A stretch of 64,000 bases of DNA from positions 4,827,001 to 4,891,000 of the forward strand of contig NZ_JAPENW010000001.1 of assembly GCF_026341855.1 (NCBI RefSeq), written 5' to 3'. Position 1 is the first letter of the stretch. Each line of letters begins with the position of its first letter. The translations under genes and the position numbers were made by a program. Positions 40,732-50,065 of the stretch are shown piece by piece. This DNA is from Streptomyces sp. NBC_00568 (GTDB lineage: Bacteria > Actinomycetota > Actinomycetes > Streptomycetales > Streptomycetaceae). The notes beneath the pieces were generated by a model. That model did not search any database and was not told the DNA's origin. It worked only from the letters and a program-made list of their open reading frames with translations.

Positions 40732-41646
40732 TCAGCCGTCCGTGCCGACGGCCGGTGTCAGCTCCCGCACCAGCGCGCTCGCCACCGGTACCGGTACCCC
40801 GGACCGCTCCGCCGCCCGCAGCAACGCACCGCCGATGGCGTCGAGTTCGAGCGTGCGGCCCGCCTCGGCGTCGCGCTGCATGGAGGACTTGGTGCCCGCG
40901 GGGAACGCGTCGTAGCGGGCGAGGGCGGCCGCCGCGTCGACCGGGGCGCCGCACGCGCGGCCGACCGCCGCCGTCTCCTCGACGAGAGCGGTCAACTCCT
41001 CGCGGTGCAGCGTGCGTACGTCGCCCACCGGCACCCCGTACCGCGTCGTCAGCAGCGCGAACGGCGCGAGGAACGACATCTTCGCCCAGAGAGTCGCCGC
41101 CTCGCCGTCCTGGACCCGGGCCCGCACCCCGGCCCACTCCAGGGCCCCGGCGAGCGCGTCGACCGGCGCCCGGGGCGCCGTGTCGCCGGTCAGATCGACC
41201 TCGGCGAACGGACTGCCGTGCTCGATCACCCCGGGCGCGATCCGCGTCGACTCCACGCGGATCACCGCGGGGGCCACCTGCTCGGGGCGGTAGCGCTCCC
41301 GCAGCAGCGCCGGGTGCTCGACGCCGTTCAGGAGCGGGACGAGCAGAGCCTCCTCGCCCAGCGCCTTCGCCGGAACACGCTCCAGGGCGGCGTCCAGGGC
41401 CGTCGCCTTGACCGCGATCAGGCACACGTCGACCGGCTCGCGCAGCTCGGTGTCCGCCTCCACCCGCGCCGTGAAGTCGCCGAAGTGGCCGCTGCGCACC
41501 TCGATGCCGTCCGCGGCCAGCGTCCGCGCGGTCTCGTCCCCGGCGAGGCAGATCACCCGGTGGCCGGCGCGGGCCAGAAGAGCGGCGAGCAGCCCGCCGA
41601 TACCGCCCGGACCCAGCACCGCCACCGTCGGCCGGTCGTTCGCCAT
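40732..41646 (-). CDS. 2-dehydropantoate 2-reductase (ketopantoate reductase) family protein
   Basis: A 304-residue NADP-dependent reductase. GxGxxG-type dinucleotide motif AVLGPGGIGGLLAALLARAGHRV at the N-terminus, VCLIAVKATALDAAL in the middle and the C-terminal catalytic region with Lys in TLWAKMSFLAPFALLTTRYGVPVGDV and YDAFPAGTKSSMQRDAEAGRTLELDAI, as in ApbA/PanE. It would reduce ketopantoate to pantoate or act on a related 2-oxoacid. ATG 41646 follows GAGGAGCGAGGAC. Stand-alone gene; a main panE elsewhere is possible. Confidence 0.9.
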   Translation of the reverse strand: MANDRPTVAVLGPGGIGGLLAALLARAGHRVICLAGDETARTLAADGIEVRSGHFGDFTARVEADTELREPVDVCLIAVKATALDAALERVPAKALGEEALLVPLLNGVEHPALLRERYRPEQVAPAVIRVESTRIAPGVIEHGSPFAEVDLTGDTAPRAPVDALAGALEWAGVRARVQDGEAATLWAKMSFLAPFALLTTRYGVPVGDVRTLHREELTALVEETAAVGRACGAPVDAAAALARYDAFPAGTKSSMQRDAEAGRTLELDAIGGALLRAAERSGVPVPVASALVRELTPAVGTDG

Positions 41647-41786
41647 ATGTCCTCGCTCCTCTCGGCGGGACCCCGAGCGGGCCCCGGTGATGATCACAAG
41701 CGGCGGTCACCCGAGTCAATCCTCGGAGAAGCTTGCCCAAATCCAAGGATTCACTTGGGTGTTGCGGGGCGGGGCGGGTTGCGCGG

Positions 41787-42560
41787 CTACGGCACCCGTA
41801 CCGAGGCTCCCGGTTCCGGCAGACGCAGCCGGTCCGTGAGACCGGCCTCCGCGAAGGCCTTCGTCAGCGTCGAACCGTCCTGGGTGAAGTGCCCCCAGTG
41901 CTCGAAGTGCAGCGGGACGACCCGGTCGGCGCCGAGGATCTCCGCCGCCCGGGCCGCGTCCTCGCTGGTCAGGGTCAGCGGAGCGTCCGGCACCAACGGC
42001 GTGCGCGCCGCCCCCGCGAACAGGACGGCCACGTCGAAGGGGCCCTCCCGGCCCGCGATCTCCCGTACGACGTCCAGGGACGCGTTGTCGCCGCTCACGT
42101 ACACCCGGGGCAGCCCCTCCCCGGACAGCACGAAGCCGGTCACCTCGCCCACGAGGGGCAGCGAGCCATCGGGTCCGTGCTGCGCCGGGACGGCCGTCAC
42201 GCGCAGCGCTCCGCCGTCCGGACGCGCCAGTTCGACGGACTCCCAGGGGCGTACGGCCCGTACGGGTGCGCCGATCCGCTCGTACGCCGACGCCGTCGAC
42301 AGCGTCACCGGGGCGTCCTGGAGATACCCGCGCCCGGACGTGTCCAGGTTGTCCGGGTGCTGGTCGTGGGAGAGCAGCACGGCGTCGACCGGGCCGAGCT
42401 CCTCGGCCCGCAGCGCGGGCCCCGCGGTCTTCACCAGCGTGCGTGCGCCGACGGGGTACTCGCCGGGAGCGTCGAAGGTCGGATCGGTGAGAAGCCGCAG
42501 GCCGCCGATCGCGATGAGGGCGGTCGGGCCGCCGACGTAAGTGATCTCCAATGAGGTCAT
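41787..42560 (-). CDS. metallo-beta-lactamase-fold hydrolase (UlaG/YcbX-like)
   Basis: A 257-residue MBL-fold protein: TYVGGPTALIAIGGLRLLTDPTFD, the metal motif LLSHDQHPDNLDTSGR (HxHxDN, a variant of HxHxDH), GPDGSLPLVGEVTGFVLSGEGLPRVYVSGDNASLD with the bridging Asp, and late LHFEHWGHFTQDG. Probably a two-metal hydrolase of phosphodiester or lactone substrates. ATG 42560 has no clear ribosome site and is close to the divergent DUF2277 gene. Confidence 0.87.
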   Translation of the reverse strand: MTSLEITYVGGPTALIAIGGLRLLTDPTFDAPGEYPVGARTLVKTAGPALRAEELGPVDAVLLSHDQHPDNLDTSGRGYLQDAPVTLSTASAYERIGAPVRAVRPWESVELARPDGGALRVTAVPAQHGPDGSLPLVGEVTGFVLSGEGLPRVYVSGDNASLDVVREIAGREGPFDVAVLFAGAARTPLVPDAPLTLTSEDAARAAEILGADRVVPLHFEHWGHFTQDGSTLTKAFAEAGLTDRLRLPEPGASVRVP

Positions 42561-42662
42561 GCTCTGCTCAATCCGCCGCGTCGGCGGCGGTATTCCCCGG
42601 CCGGGGCGGCCCGCTTCCGCGAGAAGTGACCATGACGGCGCCGTACGCGCGAGACTGGAGTC

Positions 42663-42893
42663 ATGTGCCGCAGCATCAAGACGCTTCGTCCGCCCGCGAT
42701 CCCCGAGGAAGCCACCGAGGAGGAGATCCGTGCCGCCGCTCTGCAGTACGTCCGCAAGGTCTCCGGGTTCCGTGCCCCGGCCGCCCACAACCGTGAGGTC
42801 TTCGACCGTGCCGTCGAGGCGGTGACGGCGGCCACGGCCGAACTGCTGGACAGCCTGGAGGTGCGCGGGGCGGCGGCCCAGCGCGCCGGATAG
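42663..42893 (+). CDS. DUF2277 family small protein
   Basis: A 76-residue protein starting MCRSIKTLRPP, the family hallmark, followed by a helical ATEEEIRAAALQYVRKVSGFRAPAAHNREVFDRAVEAVTAATAELLDSL. Unknown function. It has a conserved MCRxIKxL start and sits 102 bp from the divergent MBL-fold gene. Confidence 0.85.
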   Translation: MCRSIKTLRPPAIPEEATEEEIRAAALQYVRKVSGFRAPAAHNREVFDRAVEAVTAATAELLDSLEVRGAAAQRAG

Positions 42894-42906
42894 CGCGGCC
42901 GGCGGC

Positions 42907-43539
42907 TCAGCCGCCGGTGGCCGGCTGCCGTCCCGCGGGGCGGCGCACGAGATAGGCCGCGCCCGCTCCCGCGGCGAACAGCGCTCCGAAGGAGACGCCC
43001 GTCGCGAGCCAGGTGGCGCCCAGCCACTGGCCGCCGAAGTAGCCGAGGGCGACGCTGTACCCGGCCCAGGCCAGTCCCGCGAGGACGGACCAGGGCAGGA
43101 ACTCGCGGACCCGGCGGTGCGCCGCGCCCGCGCCGAGCGAGACGACCGAGCGGCCGGCCGGTGCGAAACGGGCGACGACGACCAGCACGCCGCGGGCCCC
43201 GCCGCCACGCGCCAGGACTTCGCCGAGACGTTCCTGCGCCCTGGTCAGACGGCGGGAGCGGGCGATGGCGCGGTCCAGGCGGTCGCCGCCGCGCCAGGCG
43301 AGGCGGTACGCCGCCATGTCGCCGAACACGGAGGCCGTGGCCGCGCAGAGGGTGAGCACCAGGATGTCGGGCACGGCGTGCGGAACGGCGCCGGTGGCGG
43401 AGCCCGCCGCGGCCGTCGCCGCCGCGATCACCAGGACACCGCTCGGCAGGACCGGCAGGAACACATCGAGAAGGACGGACACGGCGACCGCCGCGTAGAT
43501 CCATGGGCTGCCTGTCAGCGACCCCACACTCTCCAGCAC
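42907..43539 (-). CDS. DedA-family membrane protein
   Basis: A 210-residue polytopic membrane protein of the DedA/SNARE-associated family, with TMs around SPWIYAAVAVSVLLDVFLPVLPSGVLVIAAA and the family signature AAYRLAWRGGDRLDRA, VARFAPAGRSVVSLGAGA and SVLAGLAWAGYSVALGYFGGQW. DedA proteins move lipids such as undecaprenyl phosphate or respond to membrane stress. The GTG start at 43539 follows GGGGGAGAG. Confidence 0.87.
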   Translation of the reverse strand: MLESVGSLTGSPWIYAAVAVSVLLDVFLPVLPSGVLVIAAATAAAGSATGAVPHAVPDILVLTLCAATASVFGDMAAYRLAWRGGDRLDRAIARSRRLTRAQERLGEVLARGGGARGVLVVVARFAPAGRSVVSLGAGAAHRRVREFLPWSVLAGLAWAGYSVALGYFGGQWLGATWLATGVSFGALFAAGAGAAYLVRRPAGRQPATGG

Positions 43540-43842
43540 CGAAACTCTCCCCCGCTATCCCCCGTGGACACGACCGCGCCGCGACTCGCGGAGGAGTGGC
43601 GGGGCGTCGTGTGACAGCCATACAGCGTACGCCGCGGGTGTGACAGGAGATCCGCTGGGGCCGCAGGTGTCGATCACATCACGTTCACGCCCCCGCACGC
43701 TCCGGTACGGGTACGACTCCGATGTGTCCGCTATGGGCGCGGATGCGGGGCCCGGGTGAGCGGCGCGTGGACGGGGGCGAGCCCGTCCGGACGCGCGGGC
43801 GCCCGCCTCCGTGGGCGGGAGGCGGGCGCTCTCGTGCGGGGG

Positions 43843-44298
43843 TCAGGCGGTGACGGGCTCCGAGGCGCGCTGCTCCTCGGCGGCCGGGGAGGTGCGGGCG
43901 GCGAGCAGCCGGTCGAGGCCGAGTGCGCCGGAGCCCGTGAAGACGAGCAGGAGCATGGTCCAGCAGAACAGCGCGGAGAGCTCGCCGCCGTTCTGGATCG
44001 GCCACAGGGCCGCCGACTGGTGGACGTCGAAGTAGGCGTACGCCATCGAGCCCGAGGCGATGAACGCGGCGGCGCGGGTGCCGAGGCCGAGGAGCACGAG
44101 CGCTCCGGCGACGAGCTGGATGACGGCCGCGTACCAGCCGGGCCAGGTGCCCGCGTCGATGGTGCCGCCGTCGGTGCCGATCGCGCCGCCGAGCACGCCG
44201 AAGAGCGAGGCGGCGCCGTGCGCGGCGAAGAGCAGGCCGACGACGATGCGGAACAGGGCGATGGCGTACGGCTGGGCGCTGTTGAGGCGTCCGGTCAT
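43843..44298 (-). CDS. DoxX-family membrane protein
   Basis: A 151-residue protein with four membrane helices (ALFRIVVGLLFAAHGAASLFG, YAAVIQLVAGALVLLGLGTRAAAFIASGSMAYAYF, ALFCWTMLLLVFTGSGALGLD). DoxX proteins are linked to redox and membrane stress. ATG 44298 follows GAAGGAGTT. An iron-box-like site lies 70-90 bp upstream, so expression may be iron-controlled. Confidence 0.87.
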   Translation of the reverse strand: MTGRLNSAQPYAIALFRIVVGLLFAAHGAASLFGVLGGAIGTDGGTIDAGTWPGWYAAVIQLVAGALVLLGLGTRAAAFIASGSMAYAYFDVHQSAALWPIQNGGELSALFCWTMLLLVFTGSGALGLDRLLAARTSPAAEEQRASEPVTA

Positions 44299-44368
44299 GT
44301 GGGGGAACTCCTTCGGTCTGGTTCGGTCCGGGCAGGGCCGGACCGTGGGACGGAACCGAGTGAGCCAC

Positions 44369-44387
44369 CAAGGTTAGGTGCCCCTAA
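44369..44387. promoter_or_regulatory. DmdR/IdeR iron-box-like site upstream of doxX
   Basis: CAAGGTTAGGTGCCCCTAA matches the 19-bp DtxR-family consensus TTAGGTTAGGCTAACCTAA at 13 positions, with TTAGG and CCTAA arms. It overlaps the stop codon of the upstream FAD gene and a possible -10 (TAACCT) for doxX. Confidence 0.5.
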
Positions 44388-46339
44388 TCTATGCTTGCAA
44401 GTTCAACATTCAGCCATGGCCGGGATTCCGTTTGCCGTTCCGTTTCGGTCGTCGCCGCACGTAGCGCGGCTCGCGCCACGGCATCGGCGTCCGAAAGCGT
44501 GACCGAATCCACTCCGGGTCGGGCGCCCGCCGCGGTCACCCAGTGCACGCCCTCCGTGGGCACCCCGAACGCGAACCGCCGTGCGTGCGGGCGGCCCTGA
44601 CGGCTGATCAGGCGATAGGGCCGCGGCGTCACGTCCAGCCCCCCGGTCTCGTAGCCGTCGACGGTGTGCGGGCGGCACTGCCCCGTGCTCACCAGCCGGG
44701 CCAGGAGCTCGTCCGCGGTCCGTCGCACATCCGGTTCCGGTAGCCGTGCCTCCACGAGAGTCCTCGCGCGGACGGCCGACCCCGGAACATCGGGTGAGTG
44801 CGCCACCCATGCCCCGTCCTCGGCCCGCACCTCGAGCCTCGGACCGAGCACCTCCACGACGCCCGCCTCGATCAGCGCGGCCAGCTCCTCGATGCGCCGC
44901 CGGGGCGGGCCGATGGAGAGGAAGGCGTTCAACGGCGTGTACCAGCGGTCCAGATGGGCCCGGCGCGAGTCGCCCTTCAGCCCGCGGTGATCCACGATCC
45001 GGCGCAGCTCGTTGCGCAGATCCCGCAGCACGTCCAGGGCGGCCTTGTGCGGCCCGTCCACATTGCCGAGCGCGGCCTGCGCGGCGTCCTGCCGCAGATG
45101 GCCGAGCAGCCACTCCCGCCAGCCGCCGGGACCGGCGAAGGCCTGTCCCGCGTACGGGCGCGCCATCCGGTCCCAGGACCAGCGCTCGGTGTCCGCGACG
45201 CCGAACTCGTCCAGGACGCCGGCCTCTTCGGGATCGCGGTGCGGGACGGCGAGGAAGCGGTCCCGGAAATCGACAGGATCGCCGCGCCACCCGGAACGCG
45301 CCAACAGGCTTTCGTAGTAGACCGATTCCACCTCCTTGGCGACCAACGGCCATATCTCGCGCAGGAAGTCCGGCGCCTCACCGGAGTCCGCTCGCTCGCG
45401 GAAGCGGGAGACCACCTCTTCGGTCAGGACGAGCGGTGCATGACGGCCGTACGGGCCCTTCGCGTTGTCGCCGCGGGCCCGGTACGGGACCCCGCGCCGG
45501 GAGCCGGCGTACAGACGCGGCTCGTCGCCCGAGGGCAGATAGCGCAGGCCGCCGTCGGCCCGGACGAAGCGGCCGCCGCGCCCGGTCGTCAACAGGGCCG
45601 TGTGGTCGAAGAAGTTGAGCCCGAGGCCGCGCAACAGGACCGGCTCGCCCGGAGCGAGCGGGGAGAGGTCGACGTCGGCGGGGCTGGCCGGCGGAATGTG
45701 GCGCAGGCCGTGCCGCCCGGCGTACGCGGTCAGGCGCCGCTCGGCCTGGTCCGGGAGCACCGGCAGATGGCCCTGCGTGAGGACCACGGCGGAGAGCCCC
45801 GCCAGCGCGCGGCCGGTGGACAGGGCGAGTGCCTGGCGGCCGTCCGGTTCGTCCGTGAGCCGGAGCGCGCGGGCGGTGTGCACCTCGACCCGCACCTCGG
45901 GCGGGGCCTCTCGCACCACTTCGCCGAAGACCCACTCCAGATAGCGGCCGTACTGGGCGCGGGTGGGATAGGCGTCCGGGCCGAGTGCGCCGCCCGCCCA
46001 CGCGTGCAGGCTCGGCCCCGGGCGGACCGGCCCCGAACAGTCCACGCTCTCGTCGGTGAACAGGGTCACCTGCGAGGCCACGGTGTTCATCAGCAGATGA
46101 GGGGACTGCGCGGTGCGCCAGACGCGGCCGGGTCCCGGCGGGTCCGGATCGACGACATGGACCGTCAACCGCCCGCCCGGTGCGAGGAGTTCGGGCGCGG
46201 AGGCGCAGAGGCGCTCCAGGACGCTGGTGCCCCGCGGGCCCGCGCCGACCAGGGCGACGGAGGCGTGGGGCCCGGCGGGTGACGAGGACCTCTGCGGGGC
46301 GAGGGCGGCGGAGCACTGGGGGGAGGGCTCTGCGGACAA
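44384..46339 (-). CDS. FAD/NAD(P)-binding protein (N-hydroxylase-like oxidoreductase)
   Basis: A 651-residue protein with an FAD-binding start (ASVALVGAGPRGTSVLERLCASAPE, residues about 26-50), a second half with NAD(P)-like segments, and a pattern (MNTVASQVTLFTDESVDCSGPVRPGPSLHAWAG...YPTRAQYGRYLEWVFGEVV) resembling the FAD-NAD(P)-binding family related to L-lysine/L-ornithine N-monooxygenases. The substrate is unknown. The TTG start at 46339 follows GGGAG; a different start is possible. It is downstream of the PhoD gene on the same strand. Confidence 0.8.
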   Translation of the reverse strand: MSAEPSPQCSAALAPQRSSSPAGPHASVALVGAGPRGTSVLERLCASAPELLAPGGRLTVHVVDPDPPGPGRVWRTAQSPHLLMNTVASQVTLFTDESVDCSGPVRPGPSLHAWAGGALGPDAYPTRAQYGRYLEWVFGEVVREAPPEVRVEVHTARALRLTDEPDGRQALALSTGRALAGLSAVVLTQGHLPVLPDQAERRLTAYAGRHGLRHIPPASPADVDLSPLAPGEPVLLRGLGLNFFDHTALLTTGRGGRFVRADGGLRYLPSGDEPRLYAGSRRGVPYRARGDNAKGPYGRHAPLVLTEEVVSRFRERADSGEAPDFLREIWPLVAKEVESVYYESLLARSGWRGDPVDFRDRFLAVPHRDPEEAGVLDEFGVADTERWSWDRMARPYAGQAFAGPGGWREWLLGHLRQDAAQAALGNVDGPHKAALDVLRDLRNELRRIVDHRGLKGDSRRAHLDRWYTPLNAFLSIGPPRRRIEELAALIEAGVVEVLGPRLEVRAEDGAWVAHSPDVPGSAVRARTLVEARLPEPDVRRTADELLARLVSTGQCRPHTVDGYETGGLDVTPRPYRLISRQGRPHARRFAFGVPTEGVHWVTAAGARPGVDSVTLSDADAVARAALRAATTETERQTESRPWLNVELASID

Positions 46340-46521
46340 GGATGTGACTCCCGGGCGTGGGGGGCGCAGGGCGGCGGACCGCCTACTGGAAGCGGACGGT
46401 CCGCCTCATCATGCCCGTCGCGTGCCGCGCGGGCCGAGCCCCGGGGCGCGTGATCGGCACCGGGTGTGGGATGCCTCACGCCCATCGGGGACGACACGCG
46501 CAACAACCATGGGGAATGGCC

Positions 46522-48189
46522 CTATTGCGGGGCGATCACGGACTCCTCCACCGTCGCCAGCCGGGCGGCTCCCCCCGCGCGGCCGCCTCCGCCTCGCGTC
46601 TCCCGCGCCTGTTCGAGGCGCAGCGCGGCCGAACGGCCGTGCAGCGTCAGGGTCATCAGCTGATTGCCGAACCAAGGGCCGCCGGCCTTCCGCCAGTCGA
46701 CCGACGGGCGCCCGCGGCGGCCGTGCCGGGCGAGGAGCCCGCCGAGCATCCGGGCCGGGCGGCTCCAGCCGAAGCGGAAGCCGAGCCGTATCGAGAGGGG
46801 GATGGAGTTGTGGACGGGGGAGCAGGTCAGCTGGAGAACCCGGGCGGCGGGCTGCCGGGCGGGGTCGGCCCAGACCGGCTCGGCGACGTAGGCGTGGTGC
46901 ACGTCTCCCGACAGCACGCACACCGTCGCCGGCGCGTGCTCTCCCGATCCGGCCTCGGCGATCAACTCCGCCAGCTCCTCGAACGACTCCGGGAAGGCCG
47001 CCCAGTGCTCCAGATCGGCCCCGCGGCGCAGCCGCTCGCCGAACCGCGCCCATCGAGCGCCGCGTTCGCCCCGGCACAGCACGGCGTCCCAGGTCTCGGC
47101 CTGGTGGATCAGCGGGGGCAGCAGCCAGGGCAGGGAGGTGCCGATCAGGAGATGGTCCCGGGAGTCCGGGGCGTCCAGGGCCTGCTCGCGCAGCCAGGCC
47201 GACTCCCCGGGATCGAGCATCGCGCGGTGCTGCTCGTCCAGGACGCGGGCCGAGCGGGTGTCGAGCATCAGGACCCGGGTCCGGCCGAAGTCGCGGCGGT
47301 AGCTCCAGCGGACCGAGGCCGGGTCGGCGTCGGCCTGTGCGGCGAAGGCGCGCAGCACGTCGGTGCCGTCGGGTGTCTCGCGCACGGCGGCGTACAGCAG
47401 GTCCCCGGCGAGCTCGCCGGGCGAGAGGTTGCCGAGGTGCTGGTGGACCCAGTACGACATCAGACCGCTCAGCACCCGCTCGCGCCACCACGGGGTCGCC
47501 CGGATCTCCTTGAGCCAGGCCGCGCTGGTGTTCCAGTCGTCGATGACGTCGTGGTCGTCGAAGATCATGCAGCTGGGCACCGTGGACAGCAGCCAGCGGA
47601 TCTCGGGGTCGAGCCAGGATTCGTAGTAGAGGCGGGTGTATTCCTCGTAGTCCGCGACCTGATGGCCCGGGGGGTCCGCCAGGCCCCGCCGCGCGGCGAT
47701 CCAGGCACGGGTCGCGTCCGAGACCTCGTCCGCGTACACCTGGTCGCCCAGCAGCAGCAGCACGTCCGGGCGTTCGCCGTCCGGGGCCGCGGCGATCCGG
47801 GCGGCGAGGGTGTCCAGGGCGTCCGGTCCGACCGGGTCCTTCTCGTCCGCGGGCGGTGCCGCCCAGCGGCAGGAGCCGAAGGTGACGCGGACGGCGGTGT
47901 CGTCGCCCTCGGGAGTGCGGACGACCGACGGGGGGAATCGCGAGCCGGGCAGGGGCCAGACGGTCGTGTCGTCCAGCAGGACCTCGTACGCGGTGACCGT
48001 GCCCGGTGTCAGTCCGCTGACCGGCACCAGCGCGTAGTGGTGGCCCGCGACCTGGAACGTACGGGCCTGTCCGCGGGAGCCGTCCGCGCAGCGCACCTCG
48101 GCGGTGCACGGGCGGCTCGCCTCGACCCAGAAAGTCGCCGACGAACCGTCCACGTACCTCAGCAGCGGTCCCAGGCGCAGTTCCGCCAT
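46522..48189 (-). CDS. PhoD-family alkaline phosphatase/phosphodiesterase
   Basis: A 555-residue PhoD-like metallophosphatase without an evident signal peptide (MAELRLGPLLRYVDGSSATFW). N-terminal PhoD_N-type beta domain (1-95), then the catalytic core: FGSCRW, LLLLGDQVYADE, MIFDDHDVIDDWN and CVLSGDVHHAYVAE, i.e. metal-binding Asp, Asp/His and His positions. Probably cytoplasmic, unlike secreted Tat-dependent PhoD. ATG 48189 follows GGGGGATC. Confidence 0.9.
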   Translation of the reverse strand: MAELRLGPLLRYVDGSSATFWVEASRPCTAEVRCADGSRGQARTFQVAGHHYALVPVSGLTPGTVTAYEVLLDDTTVWPLPGSRFPPSVVRTPEGDDTAVRVTFGSCRWAAPPADEKDPVGPDALDTLAARIAAAPDGERPDVLLLLGDQVYADEVSDATRAWIAARRGLADPPGHQVADYEEYTRLYYESWLDPEIRWLLSTVPSCMIFDDHDVIDDWNTSAAWLKEIRATPWWRERVLSGLMSYWVHQHLGNLSPGELAGDLLYAAVRETPDGTDVLRAFAAQADADPASVRWSYRRDFGRTRVLMLDTRSARVLDEQHRAMLDPGESAWLREQALDAPDSRDHLLIGTSLPWLLPPLIHQAETWDAVLCRGERGARWARFGERLRRGADLEHWAAFPESFEELAELIAEAGSGEHAPATVCVLSGDVHHAYVAEPVWADPARQPAARVLQLTCSPVHNSIPLSIRLGFRFGWSRPARMLGGLLARHGRRGRPSVDWRKAGGPWFGNQLMTLTLHGRSAALRLEQARETRGGGGRAGGAARLATVEESVIAPQ

Positions 48190-48356
48190 GATGATCCCCC
48201 TCCTCCGTCGCCCCGTACGGTACGGAACGACGGAGGTCGGTGGGGAGGTTCCGGAAACCGTGGTGAATACCGTGGGGGGCGATGTCCGGAACCCGGGGGA
48301 CCGGAGGCCGCCGACCGTGGGGGACCGGCGGCCGCCGGTGGGTGGGGCGGCGCGGG

Positions 48357-49001
48357 TCAGCAGCCGCTCAGGACCGAGGTCAGCTTGGACTTCTCCGCGG
48401 AGTCGACCTTGAGGTTGTAGTAGTACTTCACCTGGACCCAGGCGCGGACGTAGGTGCACGCGTACGCGGTGCGCGAGGGCATCCACGTGGCCGGGTCCTG
48501 GTCGCCCTTGGCCTGGTTCACGTTGTCGGTGACGGCGATGAGCTGGGGGCGGGTGAGGTCGTTGGCGAAGGCCTGGCGCTGGGCGGTGGTCCAGGCGGAG
48601 GCGCCGGAGTCCCATGCCTCGGCGAGCGGCACGAGGTGGTCGATGTCGAGGTCGGAGGCGGCCGTCCAGGTGGCGCCGTCGTAGACCGAGTACCAACTGC
48701 CGCTGGTGGAGGCGCAGGCGGAGTCGGTGACGACGCCGCTGCCGTCGCGCTTCAGGACCGTCTCGCGGGTGTTGCAGGCGCCGGAGATGGTGATCCAGTG
48801 GGGGAAGAGGTCGCGGTCGTAGCCGGTGCGGTTCTCCGTCGCGACGGTGAGGGACGCGAGGTAGGTGCGGGCGGTGGCCGCGCTGACCGGGGTGGGGAGG
48901 GCCGCGGAGGCGGTCGGGCCATTAAAAACACTGGCCATGGCTATGAGACCCGTGATGGCTGCGAGTATGCTCAGCCGTCGACGCGCGTAGACCTTTGGCA
49001 T
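48357..49001 (-). CDS. secreted HNH endonuclease (DUF1524-like)
   Basis: A 214-residue secreted nuclease. Signal peptide (residues 1-31, ILAAITGLIAMASVFNGPTASAA), then a DUF1524/HNH domain with SDLDIDHLVPLAEAWDSGASAWTTAQRQAFANDLTRPQLIAVTDNVNQAKGDQDPATWMPS, containing the DHxxP metal His and the downstream Asn-rich segment. Probably degrades extracellular DNA or RNA for nutrition. ATG 49001 follows GGGAG. A conserved disulfide pair (ISGACNTR, DSACAST) is likely. Confidence 0.9.
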   Translation of the reverse strand: MPKVYARRRLSILAAITGLIAMASVFNGPTASAALPTPVSAATARTYLASLTVATENRTGYDRDLFPHWITISGACNTRETVLKRDGSGVVTDSACASTSGSWYSVYDGATWTAASDLDIDHLVPLAEAWDSGASAWTTAQRQAFANDLTRPQLIAVTDNVNQAKGDQDPATWMPSRTAYACTYVRAWVQVKYYYNLKVDSAEKSKLTSVLSGC

Positions 49002-49483
49002 GCGAACTCCCTTGGAGTGGGGGGGCGTTGGAGAGCGAGCGAACACATGCTCGCGGCGTCGTATTGCCGGGAGGTAAGTGCGCGGTTAGAAGCTAGTGAC
49101 GCGTACATGACATGACAAGGTTCATGACAGAACTTTCGGTTCCGTGGGGTATTCCGGTCCGGGGACCTTCGGCCCTGTGGGGCCGCTGCGGGGGTCGCGT
49201 ACCATGGACGGCGCAGAAGGGGAGTAGCTCTTCGCCGGACCGTCGACATACTGCTCAGCTCGTCTGAGCCGGCGCCCGGAGGCAGGTCTCGTTCCACGAG
49301 GCCGGCCAGCGAGACCTTCGGCAAGCAGTGCACTTGCCCGTGCCGGGCCCTTCCGGCGTGGGTACTTCTGCCCGCGCCTCCCGGTGCGGGTATCGCTGTG
49401 TGCTGCCGTGCCGAGGTGTCGCGCAGTCACAGCACGCGCAGTCGCAACACTCTCGGCGGGGCAGCCCGACCGATTGAGGAATT
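49002..49483. other. non-coding region with riboswitch
   Basis: No gene. The left part holds the promoter of the nuclease (leftwards); the right part is the leader of the TMEM165-family gene, with the riboswitch at 49214-49330 and GC-rich hairpins after it. Confidence 0.8.
49214..49330 (+). promoter_or_regulatory. yybP-ykoY manganese riboswitch
   Basis: Starts with the conserved GAAGGGGAGTAGC element (49216-49228), continues with CCGTCGACATACT and closes with CGAGACCTTCGGCAAGC (49310-49326). These are the conserved junction boxes of the yybP-ykoY aptamer, which binds Mn2+. The transporter gene starts about 160 bp downstream, the usual context. Confidence 0.8.
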
Positions 49484-50065
49484 TTGATCAGCTTCAGCGT
49501 GATGGCGCTCGTCTTCGGTGTCGTCTTCCTTGCCGAACTGCCGGACAAGACCGCCCTCGCCGGCCTCGTCCTCGGCACGCGCTACCGCGCCTCGTACGTC
49601 TTCGCCGGTGTCGCCGCCGCGTTCGCCGTCCATGTGACGCTCGCCGTCGCGGCGGGCAGTGTGCTGACGCTGCTGCCGCAGCAGATCGTGCACGCCGTCA
49701 CTGGTGTGCTGTTTCTCGGCGGGGCCGCGGTGCTGCTGATGAAGAAGGACGAGGACGAGGGGGAGATCCGCAAGCCGGAGAACCAGAGCTTCTGGAAGGT
49801 CTCCGGGGCGGGCTTCATGCTCATCCTCGTCGCCGAGTTCGGCGACCTCACGCAGATCATGACGGCGAACCTCGCCGCGCGGTACGACGATCCGCTGTCG
49901 GTGGGGCTCGGTGCGGTGCTGGCGCTGTGGGCTGTCGCGGGGCTGGGGATCGTGGGCGGCAAGGCGCTGATGAAGCGGGTGCCGTTGTCGTTGATCACCA
50001 AGGTGGCGGCGGTGCTGATGCTGGGGCTGGGGGTCTGGAGCCTGTACGAGGCTGTCGCGGGCTGA
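49484..50065 (+). CDS. TMEM165/GDT1 (UPF0016) manganese/calcium transporter
   Basis: A 193-residue membrane protein with six helices and both family signatures: FLAELPDKTALAGLVLGTRY (ExGDK-type) near residue 16 and LVAEFGDLTQIMTANLAARY near 122. UPF0016 proteins export Mn2+ or exchange Ca2+/Mn2+ for H+. TTG 49484 follows GAGGAAT. The manganese riboswitch upstream fits a role in Mn2+ export. Confidence 0.92.
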   Translation: MISFSVMALVFGVVFLAELPDKTALAGLVLGTRYRASYVFAGVAAAFAVHVTLAVAAGSVLTLLPQQIVHAVTGVLFLGGAAVLLMKKDEDEGEIRKPENQSFWKVSGAGFMLILVAEFGDLTQIMTANLAARYDDPLSVGLGAVLALWAVAGLGIVGGKALMKRVPLSLITKVAAVLMLGLGVWSLYEAVAG

